In this document: positions 51,777 through 60,528 of the stretch, piece after piece
How positions within the stretch are numbered: position 1 is the stretch's first letter
Layout: each line of letters starts with the position of its first letter
From: Microbacterium psychrotolerans
GTDB taxonomy: Bacteria; Actinomycetota; Actinomycetes; Actinomycetales; Microbacteriaceae
Assembly: GCF_031085295.1 (NCBI RefSeq)
Contig: NZ_JAVFWO010000002.1
Span: 806,001 to 870,000 of the forward strand
Reading direction: 5' to 3'
DNA length: 64,000 nucleotides
Made by a program: the position numbers and the translations under genes
The notes under the pieces: generated by a model
The model's database searches: none
The model's input: the letters and a program-made list of their open reading frames with translations, nothing else
What the model was told of the DNA's origin: nothing

Positions 51777-54700
51777 CTACTGCGCGGGACGGATCACGAC
51801 CAAAAGGTCGCCCGCATCGACCTGCGCGGTCGCGGCGATCGCGAGGCGTTCGACGACGCCGTCGACGGGTGCGGTGATCGCCGCCTCCATCTTCATGGCC
51901 TCGATCGACGCCACCGGCTGACCCGCTGTCACGGCATCGCCGACGGCCGCCTTGAGCGTCACGACGCCCGAGAACGGTGCCGCGACCTGCCCGGGCTTCG
52001 TCGTGTCGGCGCGCTCGACCTGGCGCGCTTCGACGGCGATGCTGCGATCGCGCACGAACACCGGGCGGAGCTGGCCGTTGAGGGTCGTCATGACCGTCCG
52101 GAACCCCTTGGCGTCGGCCTCGCCGATGGCCTCCAGCCCGACGTACAGCTGCACGCCCGGGTCGATCTCGGCGACGTGCTCCTCCCCCGGCTTGAGGCCG
52201 TAGAGGTAGTCGGGCGTGCCGAGTGCCGTCAGGTCGCCGTACGCCTCGCGGTTCTTCTCGAACTCGCGTGCCGGTCCGGGGAAGAGCAGCCGGTTCAGCG
52301 TGCGGCGGCGCAGCGCGGTGTCGCCGGCGAGACCCTCGTGCTCGTCGGCGGTCAGCTCCGGCACGTCGATCGAGACCGTGCGGCCCGCCAGCACCTTGGT
52401 GCGGAAGGGCTCGGGCCACCCGCCGGGCAGATCGCCCAGCTCGCCGGCCATGAAGCCCACCACCGAGTCGGGGATGTCGTAGTTCTGCGGGTTCGCCTCG
52501 AAGTCGGCGGGATCCGCGCGTACCGCGACCAGGGCCAGCGCGAGATCGCCGACGACCTTGGACGACGGCGTCACCTTCGGAATGCGGCCCAGGATCCGGT
52601 CGGCTGCGGCGTACATGTCCTCGATGAGCTCGAAGTCGTCGGCGAGGCCGAGCGCGATCGCCTGCTGACGGAGGTTCGAGAGCTGTCCGCCGGGGATCTC
52701 GTGGTGGTACACGCGACCCGTCGGCGAGGCGAGCCCCGACTCGAACGGGCGATACAGGTGGCGCACGGCCTCCCAGTACGGCTCCAGGTCGCTCACCGCC
52801 TGCAGGCTCAGGCCGGTGTCGCGGTCGGTGTGCGCGAGGGCGGCCACGAGTGCCGAGAGCGACGGCTGGCTCGTGGTTCCCGACATCGGCGCGGCTGCGG
52901 CGTCCACGGCATCCACCCCTGCGGCGCTGGCTGCGAGGAGCGTCGCCAGCTGGCCGCCCGCGGTGTCGTGGGTGTGCAGGTGCACCGGCAGGTCGAAGTT
53001 CTCGCGGAGCGCGGTGACGAGTTTCGCGGCAGCAGCGGGGCGCACCAGCCCCGCCATGTCTTTGATCGCCAGGATGTGCGCGCCCGACTCGACGATCTGC
53101 TCGGCGAGGCGCAGGTAGTAGTCGAGCGTGTAGAGCTGCTCCGCCGGATCGAGCAGATCGGAGGTGTAGCAGAGGGCCACTTCGGCGATCGCGGTGCCCG
53201 TCGAGCGCACCGCGTCGATCGCCGGACGCATCTGCGACACGTCGTTGAGCGCGTCGAAGATGCGGAAGATGTCGACGCCGGTGGCCGCGGCCTCGCGCAC
53301 GAACGCGTCCGTCACCGCTACCGGACGCGGGGTGTAGCCGACGGTGTTGCGGCCGCGCAGGAGCATCTGGATCGGGATGTTCGGCATGGCCTCGCGGAGT
53401 GCCTCGAGACGCTCCCAGGGGTCCTCGGCGAGGAAGCGCAGCGCGACGTCGTACGTCGCACCGCCCCACGCCTCGACCGACAGCAGCTCGGGAGTCATCC
53501 GCGAGACGTGCGGGCCGACCCGCACCAGGTCGCGCGTGCGCACCCGGGTGGCGAGCAGGGACTGGTGGGCGTCGCGGAACGTCGTCTCGGTGACGGCGAG
53601 GGCGCTCTGTTCCCGCAGCGCGCGGGCGAAGCCCTCGGGGCCGAGCTCGCGCAGCCGGGCGAGGGCGCCGGCGGGCGGCGCGGCCGCGAGGTCGATGTCG
53701 GGCAGCTTGCTGCCCGGCGAGACCGAGAGCGGCTTGTCGCCGTACGGGCGGTTGACGGTGATGTCGCCGAGCCAGTTCAGCAGCTTGGTCGCGCGGTCGC
53801 GGGACGGGTTGCTGGTGAGCAGCTGGGGACGCTCGTCGATGAACGACGTGCTCACGTCGCCCGCGACGAACGCGGGATCGTCGAGCACCGCCCGCAGGAA
53901 CGGGATGTTGGTGGAGACGCCGCGGATGCGGAACTCCGCGAGGGCGCGGCGGGCACGGGCCACCGCGGCCGGGAAGTCACGGCCGCGGCAGGTGAGCTTG
54001 GCCAGCATCGAGTCGAAGTGCGGGCTGATCTGCGACCCGGCGGCGGTGGTGCCACCGTCGAGCCGGATGCCGGCGCCGCCCGGGGAACGGTAGGTGGTGA
54101 TGCGGCCGGTGTCGGGCCGGAATCCCTGCGACGGGTCCTCGGTCGTGATCCGGCACTGCAGCGCGGCGCCGCGCAGCTGGATGCGGTCCTGCGTCAGGCC
54201 GAGCTCGGCGATGGTCTGCCCGGCGGCGATGCGCATCTGGGACTGCACGAGGTCGACATCCGTCACCTCTTCGGTGACGGTGTGCTCGACCTGGATGCGG
54301 GGGTTCATCTCGATGAAGACGACCTCGCCGGTGCGAGGACCGGCTGTCTCGAGGAGGAACTCGACCGTCCCCGCGTTCTCATACCCGATCGACCGTGCGA
54401 ACGCCACGGCGTAGCCGTGCAGCGCATCCCGGACGGCCGGGTCGAGGTTGGGCGCCGGGGCGATCTCGATCACCTTCTGGTGACGACGCTGCACCGAGCA
54501 GTCGCGCTCGAAGAGGTGCACGGTCTCGCCCGTCGCGTCGGCGAGGATCTGCACCTCCACGTGGCGCGGGCGCTGCACGGCCTGCTCGAGGAAGACGCGG
54601 GCGTCGCCGAAGGCGCTCCCCGCCTCACGCATCGCCTCGGCGAGGGCAGGGGCGAGCTCCTCGCGACGCTCGACGCGCCGCATGCCGCGGCCGCCGCCAC

Positions 54701-55184
54701 CGGCGACGGCCTTGACGAAGATCGGGAAGCCGATCTCGTCGGCCTGGCCGAGCAGGGCGTCGACGTCGTCCGAAGCCTCGGTCGAGCGCAGAACGGGCAC
54801 GCCTGCGGCGACTGCGTGGTGCTTGGCGGTGACCTTGTTGCCGGCCATCTCGAGCACCTTCGCCGGCGGACCGATGAAGGCGATGCCGTTCGCGGCGGCC
54901 TTCTCGGCGAGCTCCGGGTTCTCCGAGAGGAAGCCGTAGCCGGGGTAGATCGCGTCCGCGCCGGCCTCCTTCGCGACGCGCACGATCTCGTCCACATCGA
55001 GATAGGCGCGGACCGGATGGCCCTTCTCACCGATCTCATATGACTCGTCCGCCTTCTGCCGATGCAGCGAGCCGCGGTCCTCGTACGGGAACACCGCGAC
55101 GGTGCGGGCCCCCAGCTCATACGCGGCGCGGAAAGCCCGGATGGCGATCTCGCCTCGGTTCGCGACCAGGATCTTGCGGAACAT
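51777..55184 (-). CDS. pyc: pyruvate carboxylase
   Basis: A 1135-residue biotin enzyme making oxaloacetate from pyruvate, ATP and bicarbonate. The biotin carboxylase part fills residues 1-450 (YPGYGFLSENPE, VKAVAGGGGRGM, EMNPRIQVEHT). The carboxyltransferase domain is central (FRDAHQSLLATRVRTRDL, LHTHDTAGGQ) with its metal histidines. The biotinyl domain is at the C terminus with Lys1098 in EAMKMEA. It replenishes the TCA cycle for amino-acid synthesis. ATG 55184 has GGAGGTCGA upstream. It is divergent from parA. Confidence 0.97.
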   Translation of the reverse strand: MFRKILVANRGEIAIRAFRAAYELGARTVAVFPYEDRGSLHRQKADESYEIGEKGHPVRAYLDVDEIVRVAKEAGADAIYPGYGFLSENPELAEKAAANGIAFIGPPAKVLEMAGNKVTAKHHAVAAGVPVLRSTEASDDVDALLGQADEIGFPIFVKAVAGGGGRGMRRVERREELAPALAEAMREAGSAFGDARVFLEQAVQRPRHVEVQILADATGETVHLFERDCSVQRRHQKVIEIAPAPNLDPAVRDALHGYAVAFARSIGYENAGTVEFLLETAGPRTGEVVFIEMNPRIQVEHTVTEEVTDVDLVQSQMRIAAGQTIAELGLTQDRIQLRGAALQCRITTEDPSQGFRPDTGRITTYRSPGGAGIRLDGGTTAAGSQISPHFDSMLAKLTCRGRDFPAAVARARRALAEFRIRGVSTNIPFLRAVLDDPAFVAGDVSTSFIDERPQLLTSNPSRDRATKLLNWLGDITVNRPYGDKPLSVSPGSKLPDIDLAAAPPAGALARLRELGPEGFARALREQSALAVTETTFRDAHQSLLATRVRTRDLVRVGPHVSRMTPELLSVEAWGGATYDVALRFLAEDPWERLEALREAMPNIPIQMLLRGRNTVGYTPRPVAVTDAFVREAAATGVDIFRIFDALNDVSQMRPAIDAVRSTGTAIAEVALCYTSDLLDPAEQLYTLDYYLRLAEQIVESGAHILAIKDMAGLVRPAAAAKLVTALRENFDLPVHLHTHDTAGGQLATLLAASAAGVDAVDAAAAPMSGTTSQPSLSALVAALAHTDRDTGLSLQAVSDLEPYWEAVRHLYRPFESGLASPTGRVYHHEIPGGQLSNLRQQAIALGLADDFELIEDMYAAADRILGRIPKVTPSSKVVGDLALALVAVRADPADFEANPQNYDIPDSVVGFMAGELGDLPGGWPEPFRTKVLAGRTVSIDVPELTADEHEGLAGDTALRRRTLNRLLFPGPAREFEKNREAYGDLTALGTPDYLYGLKPGEEHVAEIDPGVQLYVGLEAIGEADAKGFRTVMTTLNGQLRPVFVRDRSIAVEARQVERADTTKPGQVAAPFSGVVTLKAAVGDAVTAGQPVASIEAMKMEAAITAPVDGVVERLAIAATAQVDAGDLLVVIRPAQ

Positions 55185-55242
55185 TCGACCTCCGTGAGCG
55201 GCGGCGCGGGTGGGCCTCTGGAAACAGGCTGAGTGTGCTCAC

Positions 55243-55262
55243 AGCCTAGGGGACGGTAACGT
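55243..55262. promoter_or_regulatory. divergent promoter region of pyc and parA
   Basis: Minus-strand TAGGCT (55243-55248) is a candidate -10 box for pyc with a leader of about 50 bases. Plus-strand TAACGT (55257-55262) ends eight bases before GTG 55271, giving parA a leader of one or two bases. Confidence 0.4.
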
Positions 55263-55270
55263 GGTGCCTT

Positions 55271-56080
55271 GTGCACGTCCTATCCGTCAGCTCGCTCAAG
55301 GGTGGCGTCGGCAAGACGACCGTGACTCTCGGACTCGCGTCGGCGGCCTTCGCCCGCGGTGTCCGCACGCTCGTCGTCGACCTCGACCCGCAGTCCGACG
55401 TATCGACGGGCATGGACATCCAAGTCGCCGGTCGACTGAATGTCGCCGATGTCCTGGCGAACCCGAAGGAGAAGACGGTCCGTCAGGCCATCACCTCCAG
55501 CGGGTGGGCCAAGGTGCATCCGGGCACCATCGACGTCATGATCGGCAGCCCCTCGGCGATCAACTTCGACGGTCCGCACCCGAGCGTGCGCGACGTCTGG
55601 AAGATGGAAGAGGCGCTCGCGACCATCGAGGCCGACTACGACCTCGTGCTCATCGACTGCGCGCCGTCGCTGAACGCGCTCACGCGCACCGCCTGGGCGG
55701 CATCCGACCGGGTCATCGTCGTCACCGAGCCCGGCCTGTTCTCGGTCGCGGCCGCCGACCGCGCGCTGCGCGCCATCGAGGAGATCCGCCGCGGCCTCTC
55801 CCCTCGCCTGCAGCCGCTCGGCATCGTCGTCAACCGCGTGCGCCCTCAGTCCATCGAGCACCAGTTCCGCATCAAGGAGCTGCGCGACATGTTCGGACCG
55901 CTCGTGCTGAGCCCGCAGCTTCCCGAGCGCACCTCGCTGCAGCAAGCCCAGGGCGCCGCGAAGCCGCTGCACATCTGGCCCGGTGACTCGGCCCAGGAGC
56001 TCGCAGCCGACTTCGACTCGCTGCTCGACCGCGTGATGCGCACCGGCCGCATCCCGGTTCCCGAAGACACGCGCTCCTGA
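55271..56080 (+). CDS. ParA-family ATPase
   Basis: A 269-residue deviant-Walker ATPase. [16 protein letters not shown] starts at residue 8, VVDLDPQSDVSTGM follows, and LVLIDCAPSLNALTR holds the Walker B region. No parB or parS-like site is adjacent, so it is a solitary ParA-like protein rather than the chromosome-partition pair near oriC; cargo is unknown. GTG 55271 has no Shine-Dalgarno. Confidence 0.87.
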   Translation: MHVLSVSSLKGGVGKTTVTLGLASAAFARGVRTLVVDLDPQSDVSTGMDIQVAGRLNVADVLANPKEKTVRQAITSSGWAKVHPGTIDVMIGSPSAINFDGPHPSVRDVWKMEEALATIEADYDLVLIDCAPSLNALTRTAWAASDRVIVVTEPGLFSVAAADRALRAIEEIRRGLSPRLQPLGIVVNRVRPQSIEHQFRIKELRDMFGPLVLSPQLPERTSLQQAQGAAKPLHIWPGDSAQELAADFDSLLDRVMRTGRIPVPEDTRS

Positions 56081-56139
56081 CCGCGCCGGATGCCGGCATC
56101 CCCGCATTCGTGGAGGGTGACCGCGCTGCTCACCCGTCT

Positions 56140-56202
56140 AACAATTTGCGCACGTTGTTCGTGGATGAGTGATCACGACTTGCGATTCGCCTCGCGATCA
56201 CT
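56140..56202 (+). promoter_or_regulatory. two operator-like palindromes upstream of the trans-sulfuration gene
   Basis: 56140-56159 is a 20-base palindrome matching its own reverse complement at 16 positions, with AACAA and TTGTT arms around TGCGCA, a shape common for Lrp/AsnC-type regulators. A second, looser repeat has AGTGATC at 56168-56174 and GATCACT at 56196-56202. Both lie just before the start codon. Confidence 0.5.
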
Positions 56203-56214
56203 GACCATATCGCC

Positions 56215-57429
56215 ATGGCATCGATGACGCTGCACCCTGACAGCCTTGCCGTGCACGCCGGCCGCGACGATCTCGCAGCGCTGGGCGTCCACGCACTCCC
56301 CCTCGACCTCTCCTCGACCAATCCGCTGCCCGGCATCGAGCTCGGCGGCATGTCGTACGAGGTGCTGGCGACCGGAGGCCACCCGTTCGAGGGTGGCTCG
56401 AACGTCTACGCCCGGCTGTGGAACCCGACGGTCGCCCGGTTCGAAGAGGCCCTCGCCCGCCTCGAGCATGCCGAGGAGGCGGTGGCGTTCTCGTCGGGCA
56501 TGGCCGCGGTCACCGCGGTGCTGCTCGCGCTGACGCACGAGTCCCAACGCCGCCACGTCGTCGCGGTGCGTCCGCTGTACGGCGGCACCGATCATCTGCT
56601 GGCGTCGGGGCTGCTCGGCGTCGAGACCACGTTCTGCGCCCCCGACGCCGTGGCCGAGGCGATGCGCGACGACACGGCGCTCGTCGTGCTCGAGACCCCG
56701 GCGAACCCGACGCTCGAGCTCGTCGACATCCGTGCCGTCGTCGCTGCGGCCGGCGATGTGCCCGTGCTCGTCGACAACACGTTCGCCACACCGGTGCTGC
56801 AGCATCCGCTCGATCTCGGTGCCGCGCTGTCGCTGCACAGCGCCACGAAGTACCTCGGCGGTCACGGCGACGTCGTCGGCGGCGTGGTCGCCTGCGACGC
56901 ACGGCTCGCCGCGTCGCTGCGCCGCACGCGCGCCATCACGGGTGCGATCATGCACCCGCTCTCGGCGTACCTGCTGCACCGCGGTCTCGCGACACTGCCG
57001 GTGCGCATGCGAGCACAGCAGGAAGGCGCCCGCGTGGTCGCGGAGTGGCTCACGACGCGGCCCGAGGTCGCGCGCGTCCACTTCCCCGGCTTCGCGGCGA
57101 GCGATCCGCACGGCCTCGTGGGCACTCAGCAGTCGGGTCCGGGCGCGATGATCGCGATCGACCTCACCGGCGGCTTCGACGCCGCATCGTCGCTGACGGC
57201 GGCTGTCGAGCTGTTCACGCACGCGGTGTCACTGGGCAGCGTGGATTCGCTCATCCAGCATCCGGCCGCTCTCACGCATCGCCCGGTCGCGTCGGACGCG
57301 AAGCCTTCGGACGCGCTGGTGCGCCTGTCGATCGGGCTCGAAGACCCGGCCGATCTGATCGCGGACCTGGCGCAGGCCTTCAGCGCCACCACGGGGGCGC
57401 GGGGACGGGTCGAGCCGGCGCTCGCGTGA
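56215..57429 (+). CDS. trans-sulfuration PLP enzyme (cystathionine gamma-synthase / methionine gamma-lyase family)
   Basis: A 404-residue Cys/Met metabolism PLP-dependent enzyme. The PLP lysine is Lys212 in SATKYLGGHGD; VYARLWNPTVARFEEALARL, SSGMAAVTAVLLAL and NPTLELVDI are family segments. The name cannot be narrowed between synthase and lyase. Two ATGs (56215 and 56224) are possible and neither has a ribosome site. It is preceded by two palindromes and converges with the MerR gene, stop codons one base apart. Confidence 0.85.
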   Translation: MASMTLHPDSLAVHAGRDDLAALGVHALPLDLSSTNPLPGIELGGMSYEVLATGGHPFEGGSNVYARLWNPTVARFEEALARLEHAEEAVAFSSGMAAVTAVLLALTHESQRRHVVAVRPLYGGTDHLLASGLLGVETTFCAPDAVAEAMRDDTALVVLETPANPTLELVDIRAVVAAAGDVPVLVDNTFATPVLQHPLDLGAALSLHSATKYLGGHGDVVGGVVACDARLAASLRRTRAITGAIMHPLSAYLLHRGLATLPVRMRAQQEGARVVAEWLTTRPEVARVHFPGFAASDPHGLVGTQQSGPGAMIAIDLTGGFDAASSLTAAVELFTHAVSLGSVDSLIQHPAALTHRPVASDAKPSDALVRLSIGLEDPADLIADLAQAFSATTGARGRVEPALA

Positions 57430-57430
57430 G

Positions 57431-57973
57431 TCAGGCGGAGCGCGCGGCGCGACGGACGGCGAGCTCGTCCATGGGGTCGGGCCGCTCGAACTCGAACTCG
57501 ACGAGCTCGGACTCGACCTCGCGCAGCACCTTGCCGACGGCGATGCCGAAGACGCCCTGGCCGCGGCTGACGAGGTCGATGACCTCGTCGTTCGACGTGC
57601 AGAGGTAGACCGACGCGCCATCGCTCATGAGGGTCGTTCCGGCGAGATCGCGGATGCCGGCGGCACGGAGCTGATCGACGGCGGTGCGGATCTGCTGCAG
57701 GGAGATGCCGGTGTCGAGGAGTCGCTTGACGAGCTTCAGCACCAGGATGTCGCGGAAGCCGTACAACCGCTGGGAGCCCGACCCGCTGGCACCCCGCACG
57801 GTCGGCTCGACGAGCTCGGTGCGAGCCCAGTAGTCGAGCTGACGATAGGTGATGCCGGCGGCCTTCGCCGCCACGGCACCGCGATAGCCGACCTCGTCGT
57901 CCATCGCAGGAAGTCCGTCGGTGAAGAGGAGTTCGGCACCGAATGGCTCACCTGCAGCCACGTCTCCGGTCAT
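57431..57973 (-). CDS. MerR-family regulator, Rv1830 type
   Basis: A 180-residue MerR protein. The helix-turn-helix region contains AAKAAGITYRQLDYWARTELV and VRGASGSGSQRLYGFRDILV, then a helical linker (VKRLLDTGISLQQIRTAVDQL) and a C-terminal domain with the sequence VYLCTSNDEVIDLVSRGQGVFGIAV. This matches mycobacterial Rv1830. ATG 57973 has a strong GGAGGGGGG. It follows FtsR and GarA; the DUF151 gene Rv1829 usually between the two MerR genes is missing. Confidence 0.88.
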   Translation of the reverse strand: MTGDVAAGEPFGAELLFTDGLPAMDDEVGYRGAVAAKAAGITYRQLDYWARTELVEPTVRGASGSGSQRLYGFRDILVLKLVKRLLDTGISLQQIRTAVDQLRAAGIRDLAGTTLMSDGASVYLCTSNDEVIDLVSRGQGVFGIAVGKVLREVESELVEFEFERPDPMDELAVRRAARSA

Positions 57974-58139
57974 GCTCGTTCCCCCCTCCGGAATCGAATA
58001 ACTCAACGCTAGATCAGCCTCCCCCTCGCGGCAATGACATCCGCTGTTCGCAGGTCGGCGTGTCGCACGCCTGGCCGCGCTCCGCGACCGGTCCTGGACT
58101 CGGCGGCCGTTGTTCGCCTGGCCTGGTTTGTCGCTCTGA

Positions 58140-58832
58140 TCAGGCGAGCATGCGGTCGAGTGCGGCGCGCACGAAGATCGCCCGCACGTCGTCGAGACGC
58201 CGGGCCAATTCCGGGGCGAGCTCGCCGGCACGACCGCGGGACGAGGCATCCGTCCGCCGCAGGAGGGGAGCCAATGCCGACTCGACGAGGGCGACATCGC
58301 GCTCGGCGCTCTGCCGCAGCGCACGCACGTGACGCGGCTCGATGCCGTGCCGGTCGAGCGCGACGAGCGCACGTAGCAGGGTGACCGACTGCTCCGTGTA
58401 CGACTCGGCGCCGGCGATGATGCCCGTGCTGATCGCGTCGTTGAGCAGCTGAGGGGCGGCCCCGGCGGCGGCGAGCATCTCGTCGCGGCGGTAGCGGCGG
58501 GGTGCAGGCACGATCGAGGGCGGCGGCACCGCGGTCGGCGTGGCCGGGTCGCGGCCGGCGTCGACGTCCTCGAGGTAGTCGCGGATGACCGACAGCGGCA
58601 GGTAGTGGTCGCGCTGCAGCGTCAGCGCGAGGCGCAGCCGCTCCAGGTCGTCCTGAGAGAACTTGCGGTACCCCGACTCGGTACGCAGCGGTGTGACGAT
58701 CCCCTGCACCTCGAGGAAGCGCAGCTTGCTCGACGTCAGGGACGGGAATTCCGGCGACAGGCGCGCCAGAACCTGCCCGATGCTGAGAAGACCCGCGGAC
58801 GACGCCCTTTCACGGGCGGATGCCGCGGGCAT
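58140..58832 (-). CDS. ftsR: MerR-family regulator FtsR (Rv1828 type)
   Basis: A 230-residue MerR-like protein. The N-terminal winged helix reads LSIGQVLARLSPEFPSLTSSK-like, followed by GIVTPLRTESGYRKFSQDD. Its homologue in Corynebacterium activates ftsZ, and Rv1828 is the mycobacterial counterpart. Its ATG overlaps the garA stop by one base (TGATG), so the two are coupled. The C-terminal ligand domain is long and Arg/Ala-rich. Confidence 0.85.
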   Translation of the reverse strand: MPAASARERASSAGLLSIGQVLARLSPEFPSLTSSKLRFLEVQGIVTPLRTESGYRKFSQDDLERLRLALTLQRDHYLPLSVIRDYLEDVDAGRDPATPTAVPPPSIVPAPRRYRRDEMLAAAGAAPQLLNDAISTGIIAGAESYTEQSVTLLRALVALDRHGIEPRHVRALRQSAERDVALVESALAPLLRRTDASSRGRAGELAPELARRLDDVRAIFVRAALDRMLA

Positions 58833-59335
58833 CAGGCGTCCGCCGCCCGGACGAGGTCGGCCGGCGAGACGAAGAAGTTGAGGCGGAACTTTCCGACGCG
58901 CACCTCGGCGCCGTTGGTGAGCGTGGCCCTGTCTACCCGCTCGCCGTTCACGTAGGTGCCGTTGAGAGAGCGCTGGTCGACCAGCTCGAAGGTCGTTCCC
59001 GAACGTGTGATCTCGGCATGGCGGCGCGAGACGGTGACGTCGTCGAAGAAGATGTCGGCTTCGGGGTGCCGCCCCACGGTCGTCACGTCGGAGTCCAGCA
59101 GGTAGCGCGCGCCTGCTGTGGGTCCGGAACGGACGAGCAGCAGTGCAGCACCGGAAGGAAGGGCGTCGATCGCGTCGAGCTCCGCATCGCCGAGCTCGCT
59201 GCCGAACGGCACGAACGACAGATCGGAATCGTGGCCGAACGTCTGAGTGGTGTCGGCGGCACGGTCGGACTCGTGTGCGTCGGCCCCTGCTGCGCGGCGG
59301 ATGTCGCCCTGATCGGGTCGGCGGTCGTGCTCCAC
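58832..59335 (-). CDS. garA: FHA-domain regulator GarA/OdhI
   Basis: A 167-residue phosphoprotein. A disordered N terminus contains TTQTF (Thr29, Thr30, Thr32), the region phosphorylated by PknB/PknG in relatives. The FHA domain fills about residues 75-160, with VGRHPEADIFFDDVTVSRRH and SLNGTYVNG for phosphothreonine binding. Unphosphorylated it inhibits 2-oxoglutarate dehydrogenase and controls glutamate metabolism. GTG 59335 has a strong GAGGAGG. Confidence 0.92.
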   Translation of the reverse strand: MEHDRRPDQGDIRRAAGADAHESDRAADTTQTFGHDSDLSFVPFGSELGDAELDAIDALPSGAALLLVRSGPTAGARYLLDSDVTTVGRHPEADIFFDDVTVSRRHAEITRSGTTFELVDQRSLNGTYVNGERVDRATLTNGAEVRVGKFRLNFFVSPADLVRAADA

Positions 59336-59594
59336 GGTTTCCTCCTCTATCCGTTCAGCCTATCCGATCGACCTCGGCTGCGACGAGGTCGTTTGCGGTC
59401 GACTTCACCCGGTCGCCGACGCCGGCGCTGTCGAGAGCCCCGGCACGTCCGCGAGCCGAAGCGAAGCCCCGACGCTCTCGGAAAAGCGCTCGTACTGCAA
59501 TGTTTCGCCGCGTTTCGCGTGAGATGCCCCGGAACACGTGCCCGCCTAGCCTGGCAGGACCGTAGACGATTCGTCGAATGAGAAGGAGACCACC

Positions 59595-59960
59595 GTGTCC
59601 AGCCCGCACAGCCACATCCCGCCCCTCCAGGTGCGTGAGCGTGCGGCGTGCATGTGCGACCACGGCGGCAGCTGCTCCTCGTTCGCTCCCGGCCACGCGC
59701 TGCATCTGATCCAGGCGCGCCTGGCTTCGGCGACGCCGTCGGAGTGGGCGGACGCCATCGTCGAGGAGTCCGACGAGCGGTCCGGTTTCGTGATCGTCCG
59801 GACGCTGACCGACGCGACGTCGATCGTGCTGTGGAACGGCGTGGGCGCCGCGGCGACCGCAACCCCGGGCACGCCCGTCGCATTGCACGAGCGCTACCAC
59901 GTGCTCGCCGTCGGCGGCGCACGGTTCAACGTCCTCCGCGCGGAGCTCGCCGAAGCCTGA
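59595..59960 (+). CDS. small Cys/His-containing protein of unknown function
   Basis: A 121-residue protein I do not recognise. Near the N terminus is a Cys/His cluster (CMCDHGGSC, residues about 19-27), followed by a helical segment (HALHLIQARLASATPSEWA) and several beta strands ending VGGARFNVLRAEL. The first 25 residues also hold three histidines. It could bind zinc or copper; the copper-type genes lie immediately downstream. GTG 59595 has AGAAGGAG at good distance. Confidence 0.65.
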   Translation: MSSPHSHIPPLQVRERAACMCDHGGSCSSFAPGHALHLIQARLASATPSEWADAIVEESDERSGFVIVRTLTDATSIVLWNGVGAAATATPGTPVALHERYHVLAVGGARFNVLRAELAEA

Positions 59961-60023
59961 GCGGCCCCGCCGCGGTCCTGCCTGCGTGAGGGATCGCGCA
60001 GGGATGAGAAAGGCGACGGGCCC

Positions 60024-60425
60024 TCAGCCCATCGCCATCATCGAGTTCTTCATCGCCATGCAGGCGTCCATGCACGCCTGGCAGGCCTGAGCGCACATCT
60101 TGCAGACCTCGCTGTGGTCGGCGTGCTCCATGCACTCGTCCATGCAGAGCTGGCACATCGCGATGCACGCGTCCAGCATCGACATCATCGTGGCCGGGTT
60201 CATACCCTGCATGCGCATCATGGCGCGCATCATCGTGTTGCACATGTCCGCGCAGTTCATGCACGCGGGGGCACACGACATCATCTGCGTGGAGCACACC
60301 GTGCACGCCTGCTCGCAGGCCGAGCAGGCGTCCATACAGGCCTGCATCACCGACATGTCCATGGTGTCCATGCCGGGCATCGACATCATGTCCTTCGACA
60401 TGGCGTCCATCATCATGGAGTCCAT
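60024..60425 (-). CDS. Met/Cys-rich four-helix-bundle copper-binding protein (DUF326/Csp type)
   Basis: A 133-residue protein (136 if started at 60434), about a quarter methionine with 18 cysteines. Most cysteines are spaced CxxxC or CxxC along helices (QACMDACSACEQAC, CIAMCQLCMDEC, CKMCAQACQACMDAC), the pattern of Csp copper storage proteins and DUF326. There is no signal peptide, so it should be cytosolic, like Csp3. The N-terminal ~30 residues are an extra Met-rich leader. ATG 60425 is preferred because GGAAGG lies nine bases upstream, while it abuts the ATG at 60434. It is divergent from copC. Confidence 0.88.
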   Translation of the reverse strand: MDSMMMDAMSKDMMSMPGMDTMDMSVMQACMDACSACEQACTVCSTQMMSCAPACMNCADMCNTMMRAMMRMQGMNPATMMSMLDACIAMCQLCMDECMEHADHSEVCKMCAQACQACMDACMAMKNSMMAMG

Positions 60426-60515
60426 CGCCGCCATCCTTCCGTCACCAGGCGGGCGGGCAGATCCCCCGCCTTGCGGCCATGCTAGACCTCGGGACGCCCG
60501 GATCGAAGGGGCGGA

Positions 60516-60521
60516 TAGGCT
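60516..60521 (+). promoter_or_regulatory. -10 box TAGGCT of copC, leaderless type
   Basis: TAGGCT, seven bases, then GTG 60529 followed at once by ATG 60532. Confidence 0.45.
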
Positions 60522-60528
60522 CGATCAG

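Noticed and set aside
49660..53469. Apparent 1269-codon ATPase
   Set aside because: The upstream part is pyc sequence in another frame. A strong ribosome site before GTG 51702 fixes the real start.
51597..55043. 1148-codon plus-strand open frame opposite pyc
   Set aside because: Shadow frame; the minus strand has all three pyruvate carboxylase domains.
55271..56080. Chromosome-partition ParA with nearby parS
   Set aside because: No parB gene and no parS-like palindrome (TGTTTCACGTGAAACA type) is seen in the window.
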